Source: an uncultured Bacteroides sp. (lineage in GTDB: Bacteria; Bacteroidota; Bacteroidia; Bacteroidales; Bacteroidaceae). From it: a stretch of DNA of 64,000 bases. The translations under genes and the position numbers were made by a program. The stretch spans positions 248,001-312,000 of the forward strand of contig CAQOGY010000002.1 of assembly GCA_948847595.1 (NCBI GenBank). The letters are read 5' to 3'. The notes under the pieces are model-generated. The model ran no database searches. It was given only the letters and a program-made list of their open reading frames with translations, and had not been told where the DNA came from. This document shows, piece after piece, positions 53,938 to 62,321 of the stretch; the stretch's first letter is position 1, and every line of letters begins with the position of its first letter.

Positions 53938-54390
53938 ATGAGAATAGTTGTACAACGAGTAAGCCACGCATCAGTAACCATCGAAGGACAGTGCAAGTCT
54001 TCCATTGGAAAAGGGATGCTGATATTAGTCGGCATTGAAGAATCCGACGGACAGGAAGATATAGACTGGCTCTGCAAAAAGATAGTAAATCTGCGTATTT
54101 TTGACGATGAAAACGGAGTAATGAACAAGTCCATCCTGGAAGACGGAGGCGAAATTCTGGTTATCAGTCAGTTTACATTGCACGCTTCTACCAAGAAGGG
54201 CAACCGTCCGTCATACATCAAAGCCGCCAAGCCGGAGATATCTGTCCCACTCTACGAACGGTTCTGCAAAGACCTGAGCAGGGCGCTGGGAAAAGAAATC
54301 GGCACAGGAACTTTCGGAGCGGACATGAAAGTTGAACTTTTAAATGACGGTCCTGTTACTATATGTATGGACACCAAAAATAAAGAGTAA
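53938..54390 (+). CDS. dtd: D-aminoacyl-tRNA deacylase
   Basis: 150 residues from the ATG at 53938, the standard Dtd length. Motifs MRIVVQRVSHASV, SQFTLHAST and the cross-subunit Gly-cisPro motif NDGPVTICMDT are complete. The enzyme hydrolyses D-aminoacyl-tRNAs and mischarged Gly-tRNA(Ala). It is the first gene of a run with a MazG-like hydrolase (88 bases later) and deoC, which may form one operon. Confidence 0.96.
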   Translation: MRIVVQRVSHASVTIEGQCKSSIGKGMLILVGIEESDGQEDIDWLCKKIVNLRIFDDENGVMNKSILEDGGEILVISQFTLHASTKKGNRPSYIKAAKPEISVPLYERFCKDLSRALGKEIGTGTFGADMKVELLNDGPVTICMDTKNKE

Positions 54391-54478
54391 AACCTTGATG
54401 AAAAAGCCGGTAAAGCTCTTCGAAGAGTGATAAACAGGCTCCAAACATCAAACTAATCATCATAAACCAACAGCAATT

Positions 54479-54817
54479 ATGACCCTGGAAGAAGCTCAAA
54501 AAGAAGTAGACCAATGGATAAAGACATACGGTGTCCGCTACTTCAGCGAATTGACAAATATGGCCATACTGACTGAAGAAGTCGGAGAATTGGCCCGTGT
54601 CATGGCCCGCAAATACGGCGACCAGTCTTTCAAAGAAGGCGAGAAAGACAACCTTGACGAAGAAATAGCAGACATCTTATGGGTGCTCCTGTGTATCGCC
54701 AACCAGACAGGCGTAGACATCACCAAAGCCTTCAGGGAAAGCCTGGAAAAGAAAACGAAACGAGATAATAAAAGACATATCAATAACCCAAAACTGAACG
54801 ATCATGGAAGAGAATAG
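54479..54817 (+). CDS. MazG-like nucleotide pyrophosphohydrolase
   Basis: A 112-residue all-alpha protein with the MazG signature: EEVGELARVMARKYGD and DNLDEEIADILWVLLCIANQ, supplying the acidic EExxE...ExxD residues that bind Mg. Small MazG-like enzymes hydrolyse (d)NTPs, sometimes damaged ones, to monophosphates. Its 3' end overlaps the start of deoC by 14 bases, implying translational coupling with nucleoside catabolism. Confidence 0.9.
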   Translation: MTLEEAQKEVDQWIKTYGVRYFSELTNMAILTEEVGELARVMARKYGDQSFKEGEKDNLDEEIADILWVLLCIANQTGVDITKAFRESLEKKTKRDNKRHINNPKLNDHGRE

Positions 54818-55706
54818 CTCACAATCCAACAAGTATGATGCCGCATTGGCAAAGTATAACACCAATCTGAGCGATGCAGACATACAGGCTCGGGTGGCTG
54901 ACCTGATTGAAAAGAAAGTGCCGGAAAACAATACGGAAGAAGTCAAAAAACTCCTGTTCAACTGCATCGACCTGACCACGCTGAACAGCACGGACAGCGA
55001 TGAAAGCGTGATGCATTTCACCGAAAAAGTGAATGAGTTCGACAATGAGTTCCCCGATATGAAGAACGTCGCTGCCATCTGCGTATACCCCAATTTCGCG
55101 GATATTGTAAAGAATACACTGCAAGTAGATGGCATCAATATCGCTTGTGTTTCGGGCGGATTCCCTTCTTCTCAGACTTTCATCGAAGTGAAAGTAGCGG
55201 AAACGGCACTGGCTATCGCTGACGGTGCGGACGAAATAGATATTGTTATCTCTATCGGTAAATTCCTGAGCGGTGACTACGAAACAATGTGCGAAGAAAT
55301 TCAGGAATTAAAAGAAGCCTGCAAGGAACGCCACCTCAAGGTAATCCTCGAAACAGGTGCTTTGAAAACCGCCTCCAACATCAAGAAAGCCTCTATCCTA
55401 TCCATGTATTCGGGTGCAGATTTCATCAAGACATCGACCGGAAAGCAACAGCCTGCCGCTACCCCGGAAGCCGCTTATGTGATGTGCGAAGCTATCAAGG
55501 AGTACTATCAAAAAACAAACAACAAGATCGGCTTCAAACCGGCAGGAGGCATCAACACCGTCCATGATGCAATCATTTATTACACTATTGTGAAGGAAAT
55601 ATTAGGCGAAGAATGGCTGAACAACCGGTTGTTCCGTCTGGGTACCAGTCGTTTGGCCAATTTGCTTCTCTCCGATATCAAGGGCGAAGAGATCAAATTC
55701 TTCTAA
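54804..55706 (+). CDS. deoC: Deoxyribose-phosphate aldolase
   Basis: A 300-residue class I aldolase, with an N-terminal extension of about 40-50 residues compared with short bacterial forms. The TIM-barrel motifs VCVYPN-like (ICVYPNFAD), VSGGFPSSQT, ADGADEIDIVI and the Schiff-base Lys in ADFIKTSTGK are present. It splits deoxyribose-5-phosphate into glyceraldehyde-3-phosphate and acetaldehyde. It overlaps the MazG-like gene and is followed by a strong terminator. Confidence 0.96.
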   Translation: MEENSSQSNKYDAALAKYNTNLSDADIQARVADLIEKKVPENNTEEVKKLLFNCIDLTTLNSTDSDESVMHFTEKVNEFDNEFPDMKNVAAICVYPNFADIVKNTLQVDGINIACVSGGFPSSQTFIEVKVAETALAIADGADEIDIVISIGKFLSGDYETMCEEIQELKEACKERHLKVILETGALKTASNIKKASILSMYSGADFIKTSTGKQQPAATPEAAYVMCEAIKEYYQKTNNKIGFKPAGGINTVHDAIIYYTIVKEILGEEWLNNRLFRLGTSRLANLLLSDIKGEEIKFF

Positions 55707-55734
55707 GGAATTACATTAGCAATCAAGTATGCCG

Positions 55735-55782
55735 TACCGCGCTTCACCTTCCGTTCCTATGGAAGGAAGCGCGGTATTTTTT
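55735..55782 (+). terminator. deoC terminator
   Basis: Arms TACCGCGCTTC (55735-55745) and GAAGCGCGGTA (55766-55776) form an 11-base-pair stem, with a smaller inner pairing in the loop, followed by a T-run. Confidence 0.9.
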
Positions 55783-55829
55783 ATATAATAAAAACTAAAG
55801 ATACTTATGGACAAAACCATTATTTTCAT

Positions 55830-55837
55830 TATCTTTG
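55830..55837 (+). promoter_or_regulatory. Predicted promoter of the structured RNA / DUF1266 leader
   Basis: TATCTTTG matches TAnnTTTG perfectly. The start would be near 55844. The -33 region has only a weak TATG-like match near 55807. It follows the deoC terminator, so the downstream RNA has its own promoter. Confidence 0.6.
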
Positions 55838-55841
55838 TCAT

Positions 55842-56085
55842 AGATGTAGCTATGCTAACATAGTTAATCATCTGTATTAGAGAACGTTTCTTTTATTACC
55901 TGATTCCTGGAATTCGGCAAAATTCAAAGTTATGAGTGGTAATAAGCAAACGGGTCTCACGCACCTTCATGTATATACTTTTGTTATATATCGAACGGAG
56001 CGTGAGACTGTTGCTTTTATGTCATCATAACGGCTTGCCGAAGCCCCAGGAAAAGACATATAGCAGCAGTTCTCACGCTTTTTTT
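55842..56085 (+). ncRNA. Candidate structured RNA or leader, about 240 nt, multi-helix rod with possible terminator
   Basis: Five nested helices can stack into one long rod: TTCCTGG 55904-55910 with CCAGGAA 56046-56052; TTCGGCAA 55913-55920 with TTGCCGAA 56035-56042; GTTATGA 55929-55935 with TCATAAC 56025-56031; AAGCAA 55944-55949 with TTGCTT 56011-56016; GTCTCACGC 55954-55962 with GCGTGAGAC 56000-56008. A separate 5' hairpin (AGATG/CATCT, CTATG/CATAG) spans 55842-55873. A second TCTCACGC at 56071-56078, directly before seven T, can pair instead with 56000-56007, giving an alternative terminator. It could be a free RNA (6S-like shape) or an attenuator for the DUF1266 gene at 56113. Confidence 0.65.
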
Positions 56086-56112
56086 AGTTAACCATAAGCG
56101 AAAAAGTATAAA

Positions 56113-56793
56113 ATGAAGTCACACACAAAGAACTTACGTTTTAACCATAACCCCTTAAATCTGATACTCGGCACCAGAAAGAAACAAGGTCTGCGCATCG
56201 GTTATATGGAGGCTGCACTGGATGGCTTCTATCTTAACTGTATGGAAACCGGAGTACACCCAGAAAAACTAAGTAAACTATTATCAGATAAGTTCCATTG
56301 CACAGATGCAATTTCTTCCTGCCAGCTATTCCTATTCCTCATCAACGAAGGCGACAGAGCCTCCTATTCTATTATGGTCCCCTATTTACTCTCTACCGAA
56401 AACCTAAACCAGTTTGAAAACACCATCCGCGAACGCTTCTACGGAGTAGACCGATTCATTCAACAGGGCAGAAATCTATACAAATTCAAAGAGTATATAG
56501 AAGAAAGAGGAGAGCCGATTGTATGGATTAATGACTTAGAGAGAGGAGTGATCGGATGGGATATGGCACAAGTTGTCGGGCTGGCCCGGGCTGCCAAAGA
56601 CTGCGGCTACATCACCAAAGAACAAGCATGGGAATACATCGAACAGGCGAGCACGTTATGCTCCGAAATCCTCCGCACACCGGAAGAAATAGACAAAAGT
56701 TTCCTCATCGGAGGAGCGATGAAATCGAATAAAATTGAAGATTGGGAGGAATTAATCCTGTGTTACTCTCTGCTCAGGAACAGTGGGGAGTAG
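56113..56793 (+). CDS. DUF1266 domain protein
   Basis: A 226-residue soluble protein without signal peptide. The C-terminal half has the DUF1266 pattern: GVIGWDMAQVVGLARAAKDC, GYITKEQAWEYIEQA and SFLIGGAMKS. The family is uncharacterised; enterobacterial relatives are YbeR/YbeU-type proteins. It follows the structured RNA (27 bases after its T-run), which could be its leader. Its stop codon abuts the stop of the convergent polyprenyl synthase gene with no base between. Base composition is like its neighbours. Function is unknown. Confidence 0.8.
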   Translation: MKSHTKNLRFNHNPLNLILGTRKKQGLRIGYMEAALDGFYLNCMETGVHPEKLSKLLSDKFHCTDAISSCQLFLFLINEGDRASYSIMVPYLLSTENLNQFENTIRERFYGVDRFIQQGRNLYKFKEYIEERGEPIVWINDLERGVIGWDMAQVVGLARAAKDCGYITKEQAWEYIEQASTLCSEILRTPEEIDKSFLIGGAMKSNKIEDWEELILCYSLLRNSGE

Positions 56794-57768
56794 TTATTTC
56801 TCACGGGCGACCACGTAATCCAGATAAGTCCGCAGGGCAAGGCAAATATTTGAATCCGGCAAGGCAGCCAGCAAATCAAAGGCCTTCTTTTTATATTGTT
56901 CTATTGTACGACAGGCATATTCAATACCTCCATTATCTTTGGTAAACTCAATCAGACGTACGATTTCATCAGGAGTTGCCGTACCTTCCTTCACCTTGAA
57001 CGCTATCTGTTCCGCCCACGCATCTTTCGTTGTATTCAATGCATACAGGGCAGGCAGCGTCAGCTTACCTTCCAGCATATCATTACCAGTCGGTTTGCCG
57101 ATCTTCTTGCTATCAAAGTAATCGAAAATATCATCCTTAATCTGAAAACAGATACCAATATATTCGCCCAACAGACGGGCAAAAGCGACTTCCTCCTCAC
57201 CCACCTGCACTGACAAGGCAGCCGCCTCGGCACAAGCGGCAAAAAGAGCCGCTGTTTTCTTACGTATTACGTCAAAATAAACTTCCTCCGAAAAGCTATG
57301 ATTACTTACATTCGAAAGTTGAAGCAACTCTCCTTCAGCTAGTTTCTGCCCCAGCGAAGATACCAGACGGATAATCTCATAATTATTAGTCTGCTCCGCG
57401 TGCACAAGGCTTGTAGCCAGCAGATAATCACCCGCCAGTACAGATACCTTATTATTAAATACAGCATTTACCGAAAGCTGACCGCGACGCTCGGTACTTT
57501 CATCGACTACATCGTCGTGCACCAAACTGGCTGTATGAAGCAATTCCAAAGAAACTGCCGCATGAAGGGTGGCAGGAGTCACAGCCCCATAAAGGCGTGC
57601 TACCAATAAGACAAGAATAGGACGCATCATCTTGCCATTCCTCTTGCGTATATGAGTTATTACGCTGTCGAGCAATGCATTCGAATCGGAAAGAGGGGTG
57701 TCAAAAAGAGCTTTAAAATCCTCCAGTTCCGCTTCTATCGGGGTTTTGATAAGAGAGATACTATCCAT
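56794..57768 (-). CDS. Trans-isoprenyl diphosphate synthase (long-chain polyprenyl, IspB-like)
   Basis: A 324-residue all-alpha prenyltransferase. The first Asp-rich motif is LVHDDVVDESTERRG and the second is QIKDDIFDYF; both bind Mg-diphosphate. The residues before the first motif (LHAAVSLELLHTASL) are small, consistent with a long-chain product such as the menaquinone side chain (inference). It makes polyprenyl diphosphate from IPP and an allylic starter in the cytoplasm. A minus-strand -7 match TACTTTTG lies at 57788-57795. Confidence 0.93.
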   Translation of the reverse strand: MDSISLIKTPIEAELEDFKALFDTPLSDSNALLDSVITHIRKRNGKMMRPILVLLVARLYGAVTPATLHAAVSLELLHTASLVHDDVVDESTERRGQLSVNAVFNNKVSVLAGDYLLATSLVHAEQTNNYEIIRLVSSLGQKLAEGELLQLSNVSNHSFSEEVYFDVIRKKTAALFAACAEAAALSVQVGEEEVAFARLLGEYIGICFQIKDDIFDYFDSKKIGKPTGNDMLEGKLTLPALYALNTTKDAWAEQIAFKVKEGTATPDEIVRLIEFTKDNGGIEYACRTIEQYKKKAFDLLAALPDSNICLALRTYLDYVVAREK

Positions 57769-57787
57769 TCACAACACTATTTGAGCA

Positions 57788-57795
57788 CAAAAGTA
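57788..57795 (-). promoter_or_regulatory. Predicted -7 box of the polyprenyl synthase gene
   Basis: TACTTTTG on the minus strand fits TAnnTTTG, 19 bases before the ATG at 57768. No clear -33 box. Confidence 0.45.
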
Positions 57796-57856
57796 ATAAT
57801 AAAACGCTTAATACGGTATTTTTTTGTACTTTTACCATGAAAAATTAATTAAATCT

Positions 57857-60706
57857 ATGGAGTCAGACAATAAATTATTTCTTTTAGACGCTTATGCACT
57901 GATATATCGGGCTTATTACGCCTTTATCAAGAATCCCAGAATCAACTCCAAAGGGTTCAATACTTCAGCTATCCTCGGATTTGTCAATACCCTCGAAGAG
58001 GTGCTGAAAAAGGAGAATCCGTCACATATAGGAGTAGCCTTCGACCCCTCCGGCCCTACCTTCCGCCACGAAGCTTTCGAGCAATACAAAGCCCAGCGTG
58101 AAGAAACTCCGGAAGCTATCCGCCTCTCCGTACCTATTATAAAGGATATCATCCACGCCTACCGCATCCCGATTCTGGAAGTGGCAGGATACGAAGCCGA
58201 CGACGTGATCGGAACTCTCGCCACTGAAGCCGGACGTCAGGGCATCACCACCTATATGATGACTCCCGACAAAGACTACGGCCAGCTGGTGACGGACAAC
58301 GTATTCATGTATCGCCCCAAACATACGGGAGGTTTTGAAGTGATGGGCATCGAAGAAGTGAAAGCGAAGTTCGATATCCAGTCGCCCGCACAAGTAATCG
58401 ATATGCTCGGACTGATGGGCGATGCCTCCGACAATATCCCTGGTTGTCCCGGTGTCGGTGAAAAGACTGCCCAGAAACTAATCGCCGAATTCGGAAGTAT
58501 CGAAAATCTGCTGGAACATACCGACCAACTGAAAGGAGCCTTGAAAACGAAAGTGGAAACCAATAAGGAATTGATTACTTTCTCCAAATTCCTTGCCACT
58601 ATCAAAATCGATGTTCCTATCCAACTCGAAATGGACAAGCTCGTCCGCGAACAGGCAGACGAAGATTCACTCCGACAAATTTTTGAAGAACTGGAATTCC
58701 GGACACTGATCGACCGGGTACTGAAAAAAGAAAATTCTGCCGGCGGAGTAACAATGACAACCGGAAGCAAAACGGCAACGGCCAAAAGTGCTCCCTCTCC
58801 TCTTCCACTTTTTCCCGAAGAAGGAGGAGCCATACAAGGCGATTTATTTGCGAATTTTACGGGCAATGAGGCAGGCGAAGCCAAAAAATCGAATCTAGAG
58901 ACGTTAGAAACGCTTAATTGCGACTACCAACTCATTGATACAGAGAAGAAAAGAGCTGAAATCATTCAAAAGTTACTTACATCAAAAATTCTCTCGTTAG
59001 ACACGGAGACTACAGGAACGGAACCAATGGACGCCGAACTGGTCGGAATGAGTTTCTCTATCACCGAAAATCAGGCTTTTTATGTGCCGGTCCCCGACAA
59101 TCGTGAGGAAGCATTAAAAATCGTCAACGAGTTCCGTCCGATCTTCGAAAATGAGAACTCATTGAAAGTCGGACAAAATATCAAGTACGACATGATCGTT
59201 CTTGAAAATTACGGAGTGCAAGTGAAAGGTGCGCTCTTTGATACGATGATCGCCCATTACGTTCTTCAACCGGAACTTCGTCATGGAATGGACTATCTGG
59301 CAGAAATCTATCTTCACTATCAGACCATCCACATCGACGAACTGATAGGTCCGAAAGGGAAGAACCAGAAAAACATGCGCGATCTCGACCCGAAGGATGT
59401 CTACCGCTATGCCTGCGAAGATGCAGACGTAACGTTGAAGCTCAAAAACGTCCTGGAGAAAGAACTGAAAGAAAACGATGCCGAACGTTTGTTTTATGAT
59501 ATCGAAATGCCGCTTGTACCCGTATTGGTCAATATAGAACGGAATGGGGTATTGCTGGATACGGAAGCGCTCAAACAATCGTCTGTTCATTTCACCGCTC
59601 AGATGCAACGCATCGAGCAGGAAATTTATGAACTGGCAGGCGAAACCTTCAATATCGCTTCGCCCAAACAAGTAGGCGAGGTACTGTTTGACAAACTAAG
59701 AATCATCGAAAAAGCGAAGAAGACCAAAACCGGTCAGTACGTCACTTCGGAAGAAGTGCTCGAAAGCCTCCGGCATAAACATCCCGTAGTAGAAAAGATT
59801 CTGGAACACCGCGGACTGAAGAAACTGCTGGGAACTTATATCGATGCACTTCCCCAACTAATCAACCCACGCACGGGACGGGTACACACGTCTTTCAACC
59901 AGACCGTCACCTCTACCGGACGCCTCAGCTCCAGTAACCCGAATCTGCAGAATATTCCTATCCGCGACGAGAACGGTAAGGAAATCCGCAAGGCATTTAT
60001 CCCTGACGAAGGCTGCCTGTTCTTCTCTGCCGACTATTCGCAGATAGAACTTCGTATCATGGCACATCTCAGCGAAGACAAGAATATGATCGACGCCTTC
60101 CTCAGCAATCATGATATCCACGCAGCTACAGCTGCCAAAATATATAAGATCGACCTGAAAGACGTAGACTCCGATATGCGACGCAAAGCGAAAACCGCCA
60201 ACTTCGGTATCATCTACGGCATCTCCGTATTTGGCCTTGCAGAGCGAATGAACGTAGACCGGAAGGAAGCCAAAGAACTGATCGACGGCTATTTCGAAAC
60301 TTATCCAAGCGTGAAAGCCTATATGGAGAAGAGTATCCAGATAGCTCAGGAGAAAGGGTATGTAGAAACGATTTTCCACCGGAAACGCTTCTTGCCGGAC
60401 ATTAACTCACGAAACGCCGTTGTACGCGGCTATGCCGAGCGAAACGCCATCAACGCACCGATTCAGGGAAGCGCCGCAGATATCATAAAGGTAGCAATGG
60501 CACGCATTTATCAGCGATTCCAGACAGAAGGCATACAAGCTAAAATGATATTGCAAGTACACGATGAATTGAACTTCAGCGTGCCCGTCAACGAAAAAGA
60601 ACGTGTAGAAGAGATCGTTATTGAGGAAATGGAACACGCTTACCGTATGCACGTTCCCTTGAAAGCAGATTGCGGCTGGGGCAAGAACTGGCTCGAAGCA
60701 CACTAA
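57857..60706 (+). CDS. polA: DNA polymerase I
   Basis: 949 residues from the ATG at 57857; the frame extends 11 codons upstream without family similarity. By eye: 5'-nuclease domain (about 1-290, LFLLDAYALIYRAYYAF, GDASDNIPGCPGVGEKTA), a variable linker, 3'-5' exonuclease domain (about 370-560) with an intact LDTETTGTE and YACEDADVTLK so proofreading is predicted, and polymerase domain with DYSQIELRIMAHLS (motif A), RRKAKTANFGIIYGIS (motif B) and QVHDELNF (motif C). It fills gaps after excision repair and removes RNA primers. It is divergent from the polyprenyl synthase gene and followed by two hairpins. Confidence 0.98.
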   Translation: MESDNKLFLLDAYALIYRAYYAFIKNPRINSKGFNTSAILGFVNTLEEVLKKENPSHIGVAFDPSGPTFRHEAFEQYKAQREETPEAIRLSVPIIKDIIHAYRIPILEVAGYEADDVIGTLATEAGRQGITTYMMTPDKDYGQLVTDNVFMYRPKHTGGFEVMGIEEVKAKFDIQSPAQVIDMLGLMGDASDNIPGCPGVGEKTAQKLIAEFGSIENLLEHTDQLKGALKTKVETNKELITFSKFLATIKIDVPIQLEMDKLVREQADEDSLRQIFEELEFRTLIDRVLKKENSAGGVTMTTGSKTATAKSAPSPLPLFPEEGGAIQGDLFANFTGNEAGEAKKSNLETLETLNCDYQLIDTEKKRAEIIQKLLTSKILSLDTETTGTEPMDAELVGMSFSITENQAFYVPVPDNREEALKIVNEFRPIFENENSLKVGQNIKYDMIVLENYGVQVKGALFDTMIAHYVLQPELRHGMDYLAEIYLHYQTIHIDELIGPKGKNQKNMRDLDPKDVYRYACEDADVTLKLKNVLEKELKENDAERLFYDIEMPLVPVLVNIERNGVLLDTEALKQSSVHFTAQMQRIEQEIYELAGETFNIASPKQVGEVLFDKLRIIEKAKKTKTGQYVTSEEVLESLRHKHPVVEKILEHRGLKKLLGTYIDALPQLINPRTGRVHTSFNQTVTSTGRLSSSNPNLQNIPIRDENGKEIRKAFIPDEGCLFFSADYSQIELRIMAHLSEDKNMIDAFLSNHDIHAATAAKIYKIDLKDVDSDMRRKAKTANFGIIYGISVFGLAERMNVDRKEAKELIDGYFETYPSVKAYMEKSIQIAQEKGYVETIFHRKRFLPDINSRNAVVRGYAERNAINAPIQGSAADIIKVAMARIYQRFQTEGIQAKMILQVHDELNFSVPVNEKERVEEIVIEEMEHAYRMHVPLKADCGWGKNWLEAH

Positions 60707-60713
60707 AACAAGG

Positions 60714-60742
60714 TTTATCCTGCCATAACAAAACAGGATAAA
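60714..60742 (+). terminator. Hairpin directly after polA, no T-run
   Basis: TTTATCCTG (60714-60722) and CAGGATAAA (60734-60742) pair perfectly around an 11-base loop. Without a T-run this may protect the mRNA end; the real terminator is at 60840. Confidence 0.5.
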
Positions 60743-60839
60743 TCAGCTAAATAATGGAGAGGATGAGTTATAACATTATTTAACCCACTATCCAGAAAGC
60801 TAGGAAAAAGATCACTTCCCCAACGAAGTGTTTCATTCT

Positions 60840-60872
60840 ATATCCGGCAGGTTGACTGCCGGATATTTTTTT
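60840..60872 (+). terminator. Strong terminator downstream of polA
   Basis: ATATCCGGCAG (60840-60850) and CTGCCGGATAT (60856-60866) form an 11-base-pair stem with a five-base loop followed by TTTTTT. Confidence 0.9.
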
Positions 60873-60946
60873 GTCACCAATCTTGGCAAAAAGCAAGGTA
60901 TCACCTTAGCCATCATCTGACATTTTGATATTATTTTAGCTTTATT

Positions 60947-60979
60947 TTTGCATAAATACCGAATAAATATATAACTTTG
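60947..60979 (+). promoter_or_regulatory. Full Bacteroides promoter of the DUF3836 gene
   Basis: -33 TTTG at 60947-60950 and -7 TAACTTTG at 60972-60979, spacer 21 bases: the best promoter match in the window. Transcription should start near 60986, giving a leader of about 53 bases. Confidence 0.75.
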
Positions 60980-61038
60980 CAGCGTAATACAAGAGTATTA
61001 CTAGACAAATGAAAGAATAATACTAAAATCAAATAGCC

Positions 61039-61434
61039 ATGAAAACAAAAGTATCTTTAAAAATGTTTGTTCTATCCGTAGTTCTTCTCATGACCTCTTT
61101 TGTTGCTTCTGCACGCAGTTATGATGGTCAGTTGGTTTATAATCCAGTAGAAGAAAATGGAGTAATGGTAGGTCAGACCGTTTACAAAATGAACGGAAGT
61201 ACACTTGCCAACTATATGAAGTACAACTATAAGTACGATGACAACAAGCGCATGATTGAAAGCGAGACCTTGAAATGGAACAGCACCAAAGAGGAATGGG
61301 AAAAAGATCTCCGCATCAATTATACATACGAAGGAAAAACTGTAACAACCAATTACTATAAATGGAACAATAAGAAACGCGCTTACGTGTTAGTTCCAGA
61401 AATGACAGTGACCATGGACAATACTAATTTGTAA
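61039..61434 (+). CDS. DUF3836 secreted small protein
   Basis: A 131-residue protein with a signal peptide (cleavage near SFVASA) and a beta-rich mature part (NYKYDDNKRMIESETLKWN, INYTYEGKTVTTNYYKWN) with repeated strand-turn units, the pattern of DUF3836 proteins common in Bacteroides. Function is unknown; periplasmic location is inferred. It is a single-gene unit with its own good promoter and terminator, which suggests strong independent expression. Confidence 0.85.
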   Translation: MKTKVSLKMFVLSVVLLMTSFVASARSYDGQLVYNPVEENGVMVGQTVYKMNGSTLANYMKYNYKYDDNKRMIESETLKWNSTKEEWEKDLRINYTYEGKTVTTNYYKWNNKKRAYVLVPEMTVTMDNTNL

Positions 61435-61484
61435 CAGCATTTTTTTAACAACATACTCTCTCATTCTAATATTCTAACAAATAG

Positions 61485-61517
61485 AAAACGCCGTTCCTGA
61501 TGAAGAAACGGCGTTTT
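61485..61517. terminator. Bidirectional terminator between DUF3836 and LytTR genes
   Basis: AAAACGCCGTT (61485-61495) and AACGGCGTTTT (61507-61517) form a perfect stem with A- and T-rich flanks, serving both convergent genes. Confidence 0.85.
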
Positions 61518-61541
61518 CGCATCTATCTTAAGGAGTAATTG

Positions 61542-62321
61542 TCACAACACAAAAAACCGGTCCTGCAACCCTTTCAGAAAACTTCGGGAAATCACCAAAT
61601 CACTCTTATCATGAAAAGGCGGATAGAGCTGACAACACTTCCCATCAATCATCGCCAGATAATTAACATTGACAATAGCCGACTGACTGATCTGAATAAA
61701 AGCTTGTGAATAACCAATGATATCTTCGGCTTTTGTATTTCGCTTCAGATTCAATCGGGTCTGATTGAACAGGACTACCTGCCACTGCCGCTTGTCTTTC
61801 AAATATTCGAAATAACCGATCTCTTCCAGTCTCAAAAGCTTGAATCCTGTCACCGTACTGATCATAAACATTCCCTGTTGCGGCATCAAAGCGCTGACAG
61901 AAGAAGAAAAAGAGGAAGAAGGAGTTGCCGGTATCGAAGCTACAGCCTTCCGGTAGCGCTCTATAACAACTTTCAGATCTTCCGTCTCAAAAGGTTTCAG
62001 TAAGAAATCGAAGGCGGACTCACGCAGAGCCTGAAGCAAATATTTATCATACGAAGTATAAAAGACAACTTTCATATCCCACAGCACCTCATCGCGCATC
62101 TCACTCAACAAGTTAAGCCCCAGCACATCCGGAAGTTCCACATCCAGAAACAACAGATCCGGACGGAGTTCCATTATCATCTTCTTGCCTTTTGCGCCAT
62201 TATTTGCAGTTCCTTTTATTTCAAGTTCCTGATAAGCGCCCAGTTCTCTGCGCAAAGCATCGATTGCCGTACGCTCATCATCTACAATAACGACTTTATA
62301 TTTATCTTCTGCATTCATCAT
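61542..62321 (-). CDS. LytTR-family response regulator
   Basis: A 259-residue regulator: receiver domain (about 8-130) with VDDER, phospho-acceptor D60 in LFLDVELPD and a Lys in LLKPFE; a Ser-rich linker (about 140-160, PATPSSSFSSSVSA); and a LytTR DNA-binding domain (about 165-259, EEIGYFEYLKDKRQWQV). Its start overlaps the kinase gene by four bases (ATGA), so the two are translated together. Targets are unknown. Confidence 0.94.
   Translation of the reverse strand: MMNAEDKYKVVIVDDERTAIDALRRELGAYQELEIKGTANNGAKGKKMIMELRPDLLFLDVELPDVLGLNLLSEMRDEVLWDMKVVFYTSYDKYLLQALRESAFDFLLKPFETEDLKVVIERYRKAVASIPATPSSSFSSSVSALMPQQGMFMISTVTGFKLLRLEEIGYFEYLKDKRQWQVVLFNQTRLNLKRNTKAEDIIGYSQAFIQISQSAIVNVNYLAMIDGKCCQLYPPFHDKSDLVISRSFLKGLQDRFFVL

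Noticed and set aside
55842..56085. Retron or group II intron RNA
   Set aside because: No reverse transcriptase lies nearby and no domain V-like or msr/msd features were recognised; the next gene is DUF1266.
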